A DNA stretch of 64,000 nucleotides, from the NCBI GenBank assembly GCA_965216915.1, contig CBDCGS010000011.1:372001-436000 (forward strand). The letters run 5' to 3'. Source of the stretch: CBDCGS01 sp965216915 (GTDB taxonomy: Bacteria; Pseudomonadota; Alphaproteobacteria; UBA828). Within the stretch, counting starts at the first letter, position 1; every line of letters starts with the position of its first letter. The translations under genes and the position numbers were made by a program. Below, piece by piece: positions 16,627-25,442 of the stretch. The notes beneath the pieces are model-generated. The model was not told where the DNA came from. It searched no databases and was given only the letters and a program-made list of their open reading frames with translations.

Positions 16627-17739
16627 ATGCTTGCACCGAAGTCCGACTTCATCGACCTCGAAGGCGTGGTTCATCTAGCGACCGGCGGGCAGCCGCCGCT
16701 CCTCAAGGCGCATCGCGCGGCGTTCGAGCAATTCGCCCGCGACAAGGCGCGGGGCTTCGACGGCTATTGGGCGCATTGGACGGTCGGCGACGAGGCGTGC
16801 GCGCAACTTGGCGCGATGATGGGGCTCCCCGCCGAGGACTTCGCGTTTGTCGGCAGCGCGTCCGAGGCGATCGGGCGCGTGATCTCGGCGATCCCCTGGC
16901 GTGCGGGCGACAATGTGGTTTCTGGCGCGCTCGAATATGCCTCGGGGCGCTACGCCTTTGCGCGCTTGCGCGCGCTCGGCGTCGAGGTGCGCTTGGTCCC
17001 GCCGGACGGATGGCGGGTTAGCGAGGATCGTCTCGTGGAGGCTTGCGATGCGCGCACGCGGCTCGTCTATGTGAGCCAGGTCAGCTATCTCACCGGCCAG
17101 CACCTCGACATGGCGCGCCTATCGGCCGGGCTGCGCAGCAAGGCGGTTCCCTTGCTCAACGACGCAAGCCATGCGCTCGGCGTCGTGCCGGTCGACGGCA
17201 CGCTCTGCGATTTCACCGTGAGCGCCGGCTACAAATGGTTGCTCGCGACCCATATGGGCATTCTCGCCTGGAACCGCGCGACATTCCCGGCTTTCGAGCC
17301 GCTGGCGGTGGGCTGGAACTCGGCCAACCCAGGCGACGCCCCGGGTGCCTACGTCCTCAAGGAGGGCGGCGCACGCGCCGAGGTAGGCAACCGCAACCAC
17401 CTCGATGTCTACCTGCTGCGCACCTCGCTCGCCTATCTCGACGCGATCGGCCATGAGCGCATCGCCGCCCATGCGCGCGCCCTCGGCGGCGAGCTCCGTG
17501 AAGCGCTGGACGCGCTCGACCTCGCGGTCACCACCCCCGCGGAGCCGGACGCCCGCGCCGGCAACATCTGCTTCGCGCACCCGGCAGCCGACCGCCTGAT
17601 GGCGCTCGCAGCCGCCGACAAGATCTTGATCTGGGCCGATACCGGGCGCGTGCGGATATCGGTCCACCTCCACACCGACGCCTCGGACGTCGAGGCGCTG
17701 CTGGGGCGCCTTCCCGGCTATCTCGAGAAATGCGCCTGA
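16627..17739 (+). CDS. Class V aminotransferase-fold PLP enzyme (kynureninase/desulfurase-like)
   Basis: A 370-aa fold-type I PLP enzyme. TVSAGYKWLLATHMG contains the probable Schiff-base Lys, and LNDASHALGVVPVD the Asp and His that contact PLP. It resembles the broad group holding kynureninases, cysteine desulfurases and isopenicillin-N epimerase-like proteins; the reaction cannot be fixed. The ATG at 16627 is the first start that fits the family N-terminus (DFIDLEG...HLATGG). It heads a + strand run with the LLM oxidoreductase, the sensor pair and the IclR regulator. Confidence 0.87.
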   Translation: MLAPKSDFIDLEGVVHLATGGQPPLLKAHRAAFEQFARDKARGFDGYWAHWTVGDEACAQLGAMMGLPAEDFAFVGSASEAIGRVISAIPWRAGDNVVSGALEYASGRYAFARLRALGVEVRLVPPDGWRVSEDRLVEACDARTRLVYVSQVSYLTGQHLDMARLSAGLRSKAVPLLNDASHALGVVPVDGTLCDFTVSAGYKWLLATHMGILAWNRATFPAFEPLAVGWNSANPGDAPGAYVLKEGGARAEVGNRNHLDVYLLRTSLAYLDAIGHERIAAHARALGGELREALDALDLAVTTPAEPDARAGNICFAHPAADRLMALAAADKILIWADTGRVRISVHLHTDASDVEALLGRLPGYLEKCA

Positions 17740-17812
17740 CCGTTGGACCTCACATTGCCTCCACCGCCATAATGGGCGAAGGCGCTACCGCTACCGGCAC
17801 GGGAGACTGGTC

Positions 17813-18916
17813 ATGAGACTCGGCATGTTCATGCACCCCATTCAGGACTTCAAACGGGGCTATCACACGCTCCTGTTCGAGGACATGGAGATCATCAAGG
17901 TCGCGGACGAGGTGGGCTTCGACGAAGTCTGGCTCGGCGAGCATTTCGCACTCCCGTCCGAGCCCATCCAATCGCCGCTCATGCTCTATGCGGCGCTGAT
18001 CAACCAGACGAAACACATCAAGTTCGGCTCCGGTGTGCTGTGCCTGCCCTATCAGCACCCCGCGATCATCGCCGGCCTGGCGGCCCAATTCGACCACATG
18101 TCGGAGGGCCGTTTCCTGATGGGTATTGGCCCGGGGGCGACGCCGCCCGACTTCGAGATGTTCAAGCTTCTCGAAGCCGACCGCATGGAGATGCTGGTCG
18201 AATCGATCGACATGATCCACGGCATCTGGGCATCGGACCCACCCTACGAGTTCCACGGCAAATATTGGGACTTCGTGATCAAGGACAATGTAATCGCCGA
18301 CCTCGGCGTCGGTGCCATGGGCAAGCCCTATCAAAAACCCCATCCGCCGGTGATGCTGCCCTCGATGAGCCGTGGCTCCGCGAGCATTCGACTCGCCGCG
18401 CAGCGGGACTGGCTCTCGATTTCGGCGAACTTCGTGCCCCAATCCGTGCTCAAGGGGCATTGGCGCGACTATCTCGATGAGCGCAGCAAACTCGGCAAGG
18501 AGCCCGATCCCTCGAAGTGGCGGGCCGGGCGCACCCTGCTCGTCACCGAGACGGATGCCGAGGCGCGGGAGTATTTGCGCCGGCCCGACAACGCGCTTCA
18601 CTGGTATTTCGAGTACATCATCGGGATCACGCGCTTCGGCGGATTCGTCCACATGCTGAAAGACGATCCCGACATGCCCGACGACGAGGTCACGCCCGAA
18701 TATTGCATCGACAAGATCGTGATCGCGGGAAGCCCCGAGACGGTGGCGAAGAAGCTTGCGGCATTCCGCGAGGATGTCGGGCCGTTCGAGACGCTGATCA
18801 TCTCGCAGCACGACTGGGTGCACAAAGACCTGTGGCGTCGGCACATGGAGCTCGTGGCGACGGAAATGATGCCGCGGCTCCGTGCGGAGATCGGCTGGCG
18901 GGATGCGGCCGAATAG
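17813..18916 (+). CDS. LLM-class flavin-dependent oxidoreductase, paralogue 2
   Basis: A 367-aa luciferase-like TIM barrel. It begins MRLGMFMHPIQD and has GFDEVWLGEHF, GSGVLCLPYQHP and FLMGIGPGATPPDFEMF, the same signature blocks as the paralogues at 406-1518 and 24191-25294. FMN-dependent monooxygenation or oxidation of an unknown organic substrate is expected. The binding-protein gene downstream starts 14 bp before this stop, so the two are coupled. It follows the class V aminotransferase gene by 73 bp. Confidence 0.9.
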   Translation: MRLGMFMHPIQDFKRGYHTLLFEDMEIIKVADEVGFDEVWLGEHFALPSEPIQSPLMLYAALINQTKHIKFGSGVLCLPYQHPAIIAGLAAQFDHMSEGRFLMGIGPGATPPDFEMFKLLEADRMEMLVESIDMIHGIWASDPPYEFHGKYWDFVIKDNVIADLGVGAMGKPYQKPHPPVMLPSMSRGSASIRLAAQRDWLSISANFVPQSVLKGHWRDYLDERSKLGKEPDPSKWRAGRTLLVTETDAEAREYLRRPDNALHWYFEYIIGITRFGGFVHMLKDDPDMPDDEVTPEYCIDKIVIAGSPETVAKKLAAFREDVGPFETLIISQHDWVHKDLWRRHMELVATEMMPRLRAEIGWRDAAE

Positions 18917-19904
18917 ACCCCGATCGCGGGCTGTTTGGCGCCGCGTCACGCGCTGCGCCGCGGCGCCGTTGCTCTGCCTATGCCTTCTCGTGGCGAGCGC
19001 GACGGTCGCCGAGGCGGCGAGCTACGAGAACAAACGGGTGCTCCATGTCGCCTCCTACCACGAAGGCAATGTCTGGACCGATCGCATCGCGGCGGCGCTC
19101 AGCGAAACGCTGGCGAGCACCGGGATCGAGCTTCAGATCATTCATATGGATGCGAAGCGCAATCGGTCGGAGGCGTCTCAGCGCGAGGCGGCGGCCCGAG
19201 TCAACGCGCTGATTGAAAGCTTCCGGCCCGACGTCGTGACGGCGAGCGATGACGCTGCCGCGCGCTACGTGATCATGCCGCACCATCGGAACACGGCGCT
19301 GCCTTTCGTCTTCTGCGGCGTGAATTGGGATGCGTCGGACTACGGTTTCCCCTACACCAACGTGACCGGCATGATCGAGGTCTCGCCGATCCCGCAAATC
19401 GTGCGGTTGTTGCGCCGTCACGCCGCCGGTGAGCGCATCGGCCTCCTCACCGAGGACACGCCCACCAAGCGCAAGGAGCTGGCCTACCATCGCCGGCTGT
19501 TCGGGATCGAGTACGAGAAGGCCTATTTCGTCGCGACCTTTGCGGATTGGAAGGAGGCGTTTCTGCGCGCGCAGGATGAAGTCGACATGCTCGTGATCAT
19601 GGACCATGCGGCGGTGGTGGACTTCGATGACGAGGCAGCGCGCACGCTCGCGGAGCAGCAAACGCGGATTCCGACAGGCACCGATTTCGGCTGGCTGATG
19701 CACCTCGCGATGATCGGCGTCGGCAAAGTGCCCGAGGAGCAAGGCCGCTGGGCTGCGCGCGCCGCGCTGAAGATCCTGAGCGGCACCGAACCCACCGCCA
19801 TTCCGCTGAGCTACAACAAGGAAGGTGAGCTCTTCTTCAATCCGCGCATCGCCGAGCGCCTGGGAGTGGCCGAGGCGCCGCCGCTCGCCAAGATTGTGCA
19901 GTGA
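18903..19904 (+). CDS. Secreted ABC-type substrate-binding-like protein (sensor partner)
   Basis: About 333 aa with an N-terminal signal peptide (basic n-region PNRPRSRAVWRR, hydrophobic core AAPLLCLCLLVASA, cleavage near AEAAS) and a periplasmic binding-protein fold of the PF04392-like kind (RVLHVASYHEGNVWTDRI, DVVTASDDAAARYV, LPFVFCGVNWD). No permease or ATPase gene is nearby. Its stop overlaps the GTG start of the hybrid histidine kinase, so it more probably presents a ligand to that sensor than feeds a transporter. A GTG at 18882 is an alternative start. Confidence 0.82.
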   Translation: MRPNRPRSRAVWRRVTRCAAAPLLCLCLLVASATVAEAASYENKRVLHVASYHEGNVWTDRIAAALSETLASTGIELQIIHMDAKRNRSEASQREAAARVNALIESFRPDVVTASDDAAARYVIMPHHRNTALPFVFCGVNWDASDYGFPYTNVTGMIEVSPIPQIVRLLRRHAAGERIGLLTEDTPTKRKELAYHRRLFGIEYEKAYFVATFADWKEAFLRAQDEVDMLVIMDHAAVVDFDDEAARTLAEQQTRIPTGTDFGWLMHLAMIGVGKVPEEQGRWAARAALKILSGTEPTAIPLSYNKEGELFFNPRIAERLGVAEAPPLAKIVQ

Positions 19905-22453
19905 ACACCGCCGTCGCGTGGGTTAAGCGGCTGAGCCCGGCCAACGGATCACTCACGCGCCGCACGCTCTGGCGCGTCGCGCTTCGCATCGCCGCGGTGG
20001 TCGCCATTGCGACGATCGTGAGCTTCTGGCATGTGCGGAACGGGCTCGAGGATCAGGCGCTCGACCAGCTTGACCAGTATGTCGAGCAACGGAGCGCGCG
20101 CGAGAGCGAGGTGTTCGACCTCGCGGTCGACAACCTTCGCATCTTTACCCAGGCCTATGAGCGGGCGCTTAGAGATGTCGATGGGTCGGAGGCGCACAAC
20201 TGGTTCACCACCATGTTCGAGCGCCAGGACGACGGCACGCTTCGGCTCGGGGCATCCTTCTTCACGGGCGAGGGCATCACCGGCTTCATCGGCAAGCACG
20301 TCATGATCGACGATGACCTGCGCAAGCGCTTGTTCGTCGCCTTCAACATGCTCAAACAATTCGGGCCGGCCTGGCGGAGCCGTTTCGTCAACCTCTATGC
20401 GGTCACGCCTGAGAGCGCGCTCTTGATGTATTGGCCCGACGAGGCCTGGACGCTGGACGCGCACGACTGGGAGATCTACGCCAAGCTCGCCCTCGCGGCC
20501 GGCCAGCGAGAGGGCGACGTCGTGGTGATGCACCGCTTCGCGGCAGGCATCGCGGGCGCGCAGCGGTGGTCCGATCTCTACTACGACTACGCCGCGCGCG
20601 ATTGGATGGTCTCGGGCATCGAGCCCGTGAACCGCGACAGTCTCCACCTGCTTTCGGTCGGGCAAGACATCCTGCTGCAAGACCTAATCGGCCGCACGCT
20701 CTTGAACGAGCTGCCCGGCACCTACAACATTTTGTTCCGTGCCGACGGACGGCTGGTCGCCCATCCGCGCTACATGGAAGCCATCCAAGCCCGCGGCGGC
20801 ACGCTCGCGATCCAAGACGCCGGCGATCCCAACCTGCAGCGCATCTTCGAGGCGACCCTTGGGCGCGCGGAGGGGCAGCGCATCGTCGAGAACGGCGATG
20901 ACGACGAGTTGCTCGCAATCACCCACCTCGCGGCGCCCGGCTGGTTCTTGGTGACGGTCTTCCCGCGCTCGATCATCTCGTCGCGCGCCTTCGAGACGGC
21001 GCAGCTCATCTTGATCCTGGGCGCCGCAGCCCTGCTGGTCGAGATCATGGTGCTGTTCTTCATCCTCCGGCGCCAAGTCGCCGGCCCGCTTCGGGCCCTC
21101 GTAGGTGCAACGCGGGATATTGCCACCGGCCGCTTCGACGCGAAGGTCCCGGTCGAGCGCGATGACGAGATCGGCGAGCTCGCGCGCTCGGTCAAGACGA
21201 TGGCGGCGGAGATCGATGCGCGCCAGGCGGCGATCAACGAGCGCAGCGCCGCCCTCGCGGAGGTGAACGAGCAGCTCGCCGACGAGCTCAAGGAGCGCGA
21301 GCGGGCGGAGCGAGAGCTCGCGCGCCAGCGTGAGGTGCTGCACCAGAGCGAGAAGCTCAACGCCCTCGGCTCCCTGCTTGCCGGCGTCGCACACGAGCTC
21401 AACAACCCGCTTTCGGTGGTCGTCGGACGCTCGATGATGCTCGAGGACCGGTTTCGCGACGAACCGGAGGCCGTCGGGATCGCCAAGCTACGCGGCGCGG
21501 CGGAGCGCTGCGCCAAGATCGTCAAGACCTTTCTCGCGCTGGCGCGCCAGGAAACGCCGTCGCGCGAGCCGGCGAACGTCGAGGAGCTCATTCGATCGGC
21601 GCTCGATATCGTCGGCTATGGGCTCCGCACCAACTCGATCGCCGTGACGGTGGAGGCCGACGACGAATTGCCCGAGATCATGGTCGATCCCAATCAGATC
21701 ATTCAGGTGTTCACCAACCTCCTGGTCAACGCCCAGCACGCCTTGTCCGAGCAAGCCGGTGCGCGCACCATCAGCATCGGGGCGCGGCTTTTGGATGCGG
21801 AGCACGTGGTGCGAATCGCCGTTACCGACAACGGCCCGGGAATCCCGCCTGAGCTGCGGAGCCGCATCTTCGAGCCCTTCTTCACGACAAAGGAAGTGGG
21901 CGAGGGCACCGGGCTCGGGCTCTCCGTGAGCCGCGGCCTGATCGAGGCGCATGGCGGCACGATCATCGTCGAGCAACCTGCGGAAGGCGGAACCTGCTTC
22001 ATCATCACGCTGCCGGTGCGAGCGACGCCGGCACCTGAGGACGCCGCAGCCGTTGACGATGAGGCAGGCATCCCGGCCCGACGGATCCTGATCGTCGAAG
22101 ACGAGCCGGACGTCGCTCAGATGCTCGCCGAGGTGCTCGAGGGCGTCGGCCACAAGACCGAGATTGCGGCAACCGGCAAGGAGGCTCTGGCCCGCCTCGA
22201 CGCCGAGCCTTTCGATTTGATCCTCAGCGACATGCGCATGCCCGACATGGACGGCCGCGGGCTGTTTGAAACCATCCATGCGCGCAATCCCGTGCTCGCC
22301 GCCCGTGTCATCTTCGTCACCGGCGACGCGCTGAGCGGGCCGACCGCGCGCTTCCTCGAAGAGGTCGATCAACCGGTCATCGAAAAGCCCTTCGCGCCCG
22401 CCGAGGTCCGCCGCGTGGTCGCGCGCGTCCTCTCGGAAGAGCCACAGACCTAG
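19901..22453 (+). CDS. Hybrid sensor histidine kinase with extracytoplasmic Cache-like domain and C-terminal receiver
   Basis: An 850-aa membrane sensor. Order: transmembrane helix about 24-42, extracytoplasmic region to about 360 with Cache-like features, second transmembrane helix about 365-390, HAMP about 390-440, coiled coil, HisKA with phospho-acceptor His498 in GVAHELNNPL, HATPase with the N and G boxes (DNGPGIPPEL, GTGLGLSVSRGL), and a receiver with Asp777 in LILSDMRMPD. The GTG start overlaps the preceding stop (GTGA), which couples it to the binding protein. No separate response regulator gene is adjacent; the phosphoryl output is likely passed on elsewhere. Confidence 0.92.
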   Translation: MNTAVAWVKRLSPANGSLTRRTLWRVALRIAAVVAIATIVSFWHVRNGLEDQALDQLDQYVEQRSARESEVFDLAVDNLRIFTQAYERALRDVDGSEAHNWFTTMFERQDDGTLRLGASFFTGEGITGFIGKHVMIDDDLRKRLFVAFNMLKQFGPAWRSRFVNLYAVTPESALLMYWPDEAWTLDAHDWEIYAKLALAAGQREGDVVVMHRFAAGIAGAQRWSDLYYDYAARDWMVSGIEPVNRDSLHLLSVGQDILLQDLIGRTLLNELPGTYNILFRADGRLVAHPRYMEAIQARGGTLAIQDAGDPNLQRIFEATLGRAEGQRIVENGDDDELLAITHLAAPGWFLVTVFPRSIISSRAFETAQLILILGAAALLVEIMVLFFILRRQVAGPLRALVGATRDIATGRFDAKVPVERDDEIGELARSVKTMAAEIDARQAAINERSAALAEVNEQLADELKERERAERELARQREVLHQSEKLNALGSLLAGVAHELNNPLSVVVGRSMMLEDRFRDEPEAVGIAKLRGAAERCAKIVKTFLALARQETPSREPANVEELIRSALDIVGYGLRTNSIAVTVEADDELPEIMVDPNQIIQVFTNLLVNAQHALSEQAGARTISIGARLLDAEHVVRIAVTDNGPGIPPELRSRIFEPFFTTKEVGEGTGLGLSVSRGLIEAHGGTIIVEQPAEGGTCFIITLPVRATPAPEDAAAVDDEAGIPARRILIVEDEPDVAQMLAEVLEGVGHKTEIAATGKEALARLDAEPFDLILSDMRMPDMDGRGLFETIHARNPVLAARVIFVTGDALSGPTARFLEEVDQPVIEKPFAPAEVRRVVARVLSEEPQT

Positions 22454-22595
22454 GCCCGGCTGCCGGCACGCCAGCCCCGCCTCGGCGCGAATTGTGATCG
22501 TTGCTACAGCCGGCCGGGCGTCCCCTGTGGTCCGCTATCGATCGACCAAGATTCGGACAGCCGGGGGCAACGGTTTTGCTGGCGAGATCGAGATC

Positions 22596-23417
22596 ATGAC
22601 GGAGACCATCAAAGAGCGCGACATGGTGCGTTCGCTCGCGCGGGGGCTTGCGGTCATACGCGCGTTCGAGAACGGTCCGCCGCGCTTGACGCCGAGCGAT
22701 GTCGCGCGGCGCGCCGGGCTCACGCGGGCTGCGGCGCGAAGATCGCTGTTGACGCTGGTTGCGGAGGGCTACGCACGAACCGACGGCAAGCGCTTCAGCT
22801 TGGCACCCGCCGCGCTCGACCTCGGACGCGCTTATCTCACGGGCATGGGCATGCGCCAACGCGCGCTTTCGGTCATGGAGCGGTTGAGCGCGGCGACCGG
22901 CTTCGCCTGCGCGGTCGGCGTCATGGAGCGCGACGCGGTGCGCCTGATCGCGCGGGTTCCCTCGGGCAGCAGTGCCGAGACCCCGGTCGGGCTCGCGACC
23001 CGCCGCCCCGCTTATGCGACCGCGCTCGGCCGCATCCTGCTGGCCGGAATGCCCGATCAGGCCTATGAGCATTATCTCGACTCAACCCGACCGCGCTCGC
23101 TGACCGCGCTCACCGTGACGGACACGGGCGCGCTGCGCCACGCCATCGACCGCGTGCGTGAAACCCGCTGGGCGCTGGTCGATCAGGAGTTCCGCATCGG
23201 CGTTCGTTGCATCGCCGTGCCGCTCATCGAGCGCCGGGGGGTGTGCGACGCGGCAATCGCGGTGACCTGTGACGCCCGCGCAATGAGCATTGAGACGATG
23301 CGGCGCGACACACTGCCGCGCCTCCGCGCCGTCAGCGCGCAGATTGCCGAAACCGACCCGTTGGCGCTCCCCACGCGCGGCTTCGGGGAAGGCTGGCCGG
23401 CGTCCGTCGGCGATTAA
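22596..23417 (+). CDS. IclR-family transcriptional regulator
   Basis: About 273 aa: an N-terminal winged helix-turn-helix (SLARGLAVIRAFENG, then LTPSDVARRAGLTRAAARRSL) and a C-terminal effector-binding GAF-like domain (GMRQRALSVMERL to ETMRRDTLPRLRA). It resembles the PcaR/PcaU/PobR subgroup that controls aromatic-acid breakdown, but the effector is unknown. The ATG at 22596 gives the family start (MTETIKERDMVRSLARGL). It ends 1 bp before the convergent SDR gene's stop, next to the catabolic run on the - strand, which it may regulate. Confidence 0.88.
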   Translation: MTETIKERDMVRSLARGLAVIRAFENGPPRLTPSDVARRAGLTRAAARRSLLTLVAEGYARTDGKRFSLAPAALDLGRAYLTGMGMRQRALSVMERLSAATGFACAVGVMERDAVRLIARVPSGSSAETPVGLATRRPAYATALGRILLAGMPDQAYEHYLDSTRPRSLTALTVTDTGALRHAIDRVRETRWALVDQEFRIGVRCIAVPLIERRGVCDAAIAVTCDARAMSIETMRRDTLPRLRAVSAQIAETDPLALPTRGFGEGWPASVGD

Positions 23418-23418
23418 T

Positions 23419-24156
23419 CTAAGCGGGCGGCGCACCGTAAGATTCGCGCGCGCCGATGCTGGAGCCGCCGCAGACGAAGAGCTCCTGCCCCGTCACAAAC
23501 CCGCTCGCCTCGTCGAGGAAAAACGCGATCGTATGCGCCATGTCCTCGGGCGTGCCGATCCGCCCGACCGGAATGGCCGCGAGCGCCGCCTTGGTGGCCG
23601 GCGAATCCGGTGGATTGGCCGCGACATAGAGCTCGGTCGCGGTCGGGCCCGGACAGATGCAATTGACGGTGATGCCGTCGGCCGCGAGCTCCAGCGCCCA
23701 AGTGCGCGTCAACCCGATCAGCGCGGCCTTGCTCGCGGCGTAGTTGGTTCGCAGCTCCTTGCCGCGGATCGAGCGGCTCGACACGTTGACAATGCGCCCG
23801 AAACCGGCCGCGCGCATACCAGGCACGACGGCCTTCGTGCACTGAATGGCCGCGCGCACATTGAGCGCCATGACCTGATCGAAATCAGCGAGGGTGGCGT
23901 CGTCGAGCAACGCCGGGCGCACGGTGCCGACATTGTTGACGAGCCGTGTGATGGGCCCGGCGTCAAGTGCCGCGGCGAGCGCGGCTTCGGTCGCGGCGAC
24001 GTCCGCCAGATCGACCTCGACATAGGCTCCGAGACTCGGATCGTCGGGCGCAACGATATCGAAGACGACGACATCGATCCCGTCGCGCCGCAAACGGTCG
24101 CAGACGGCCTTGCCGATACCGCGCGACCCACCGGTGACGAGCGCGCGCGCTGCCAC
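23419..24156 (-). CDS. Short-chain dehydrogenase/reductase
   Basis: A 245-aa classical SDR. Cofactor loop TGGSRGIGKAV, NNVG (NAG-type) motif, catalytic Ser in VNVSSRS, and Tyr/Lys in NYAASKAAL, followed by PGPTATEL. The start is a GTG at 24156 behind a GAGGT site. An NAD(P)-dependent alcohol or ketone interconversion is expected. It is 34 bp downstream of the third LLM gene on the same strand, which suggests that the two act on successive intermediates. Confidence 0.9.
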   Translation of the reverse strand: MAARALVTGGSRGIGKAVCDRLRRDGIDVVVFDIVAPDDPSLGAYVEVDLADVAATEAALAAALDAGPITRLVNNVGTVRPALLDDATLADFDQVMALNVRAAIQCTKAVVPGMRAAGFGRIVNVSSRSIRGKELRTNYAASKAALIGLTRTWALELAADGITVNCICPGPTATELYVAANPPDSPATKAALAAIPVGRIGTPEDMAHTIAFFLDEASGFVTGQELFVCGGSSIGARESYGAPPA

Positions 24157-24190
24157 TGGTGATACCTCGGTTGGGGACGCCCCGCTTCGG

Positions 24191-25294
24191 CTACTCGGCG
24201 GCGTCGCGTACCCCGATCGCCTCGTTGACCTTCGGCATCACCTCGGTGGCGAGCAGCTCCATCGAGCGCTTGATGCGTGCGGCATCCGTGAAGTCCTGCG
24301 CGGTCAACATGAGAGTGCCGAAGTGGCCGATCCTTTCGCGGAACGCCAGGATCTTCTCCACGACGGTCTCCGGGCTGCCGTAGATCGTGTAGTTGTCGCG
24401 CGCGGCCTCGTAAGTGAGCTGGTCGGGATCGTCGCCCTTGTTGACGACGAACGGCCCTTTCATGTTCGCCCGCTCGAAAATCTTGAACAGGTAGTCGTAG
24501 TAGTAGTCGTAGGACTGCCCGACCGTTTTGACGTAGCTTTCCGCCTCGGCGTCTGTCTCGGCAACGCAAACGTTGCGCGCAACGCGCCAAATCTCGGGGT
24601 CTGTCGCATGACCGGCCTTGGCCGCCTCTTCGGCGTAGACCTCCCAATGCGATTTGACCGACCACTCGCCGATGAAGTTCGCGGTAATCGGAATATAGCC
24701 GCGCCCGCCGGCGAACTTGATCGACCCCGAGTAGGGGCTCATCGCCGAGATCGCGAGCGGAGGATGTGGCCTTTGATAGGGCCTGGCCATGTGGCCAAGC
24801 TTGATATCGTCATGGACCCAGTCCTTGACGCTGATTTGCCAGTGCTTGCCCTGAATGTCGTAGGGCGGATCGTTCGTCCACATGTGCAACATGGCGTCGA
24901 TCGCCTCGACCATCATCTCGCTGCGATCGGAGTCCATGGTGCCGAAGGCTTCGAAATCCGGCGGAAGGCCGCCCGGGCCCACACCCATGATGTAGCGGCC
25001 CTTGCAGAGATGATCGAACATCGCGATCTGGCCGGCGGTCAGCACCGGGTGATACTGCGGCAGACAAATCACGCCAGTCGCGAACTTGATCTGCTTGGTG
25101 CGCGCGATGAGGTTCGTCAGAAACATCAGAGGCGAGGTGATCTGCTCGGCGCCCGAGGTGTAGTGCTCGCCGACCCAAATCTCCGAAAATCCGAGCTTGT
25201 CGGCGAGTTCGACGGCTTCGACATCCTCCATCAACGTGGTGTGATAGTCCCGCGTCACGTCGTGGATCGGCATCATGAAAAGCGCCAATTTCAT
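24191..25294 (-). CDS. LLM-class flavin-dependent oxidoreductase, paralogue 3
   Basis: A 367-aa luciferase-like monooxygenase. It starts MKLALFMMPIHDVTRDYH and carries LGFSEIWVGEHY, TGVICLPQYHP and YIMGVGPGGLPPDFEAF. The C-terminal VRDAAE resembles the WRDAAE end of paralogue 2, so the three copies in the window descend from one gene. The substrate is unknown. It sits between the class III aminotransferase gene upstream (148-bp gap) and the SDR gene downstream (34 bp), part of a long - strand run. Confidence 0.9.
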   Translation of the reverse strand: MKLALFMMPIHDVTRDYHTTLMEDVEAVELADKLGFSEIWVGEHYTSGAEQITSPLMFLTNLIARTKQIKFATGVICLPQYHPVLTAGQIAMFDHLCKGRYIMGVGPGGLPPDFEAFGTMDSDRSEMMVEAIDAMLHMWTNDPPYDIQGKHWQISVKDWVHDDIKLGHMARPYQRPHPPLAISAMSPYSGSIKFAGGRGYIPITANFIGEWSVKSHWEVYAEEAAKAGHATDPEIWRVARNVCVAETDAEAESYVKTVGQSYDYYYDYLFKIFERANMKGPFVVNKGDDPDQLTYEAARDNYTIYGSPETVVEKILAFRERIGHFGTLMLTAQDFTDAARIKRSMELLATEVMPKVNEAIGVRDAAE

Positions 25295-25442
25295 GGCTTA
25301 TGACCTCCTGGCGTGTCCTCCCGGCCGCGACGCCTTTCGGCGCGCGCCCGACGGTCTGTCCCTTCAAGTCAGCTTATACAACAGGCGCGGTTGAAGGAAA
25401 ACGCTCGCTGCACCCGTCGTTAACGCGTCCCGTCCTGTTTCG

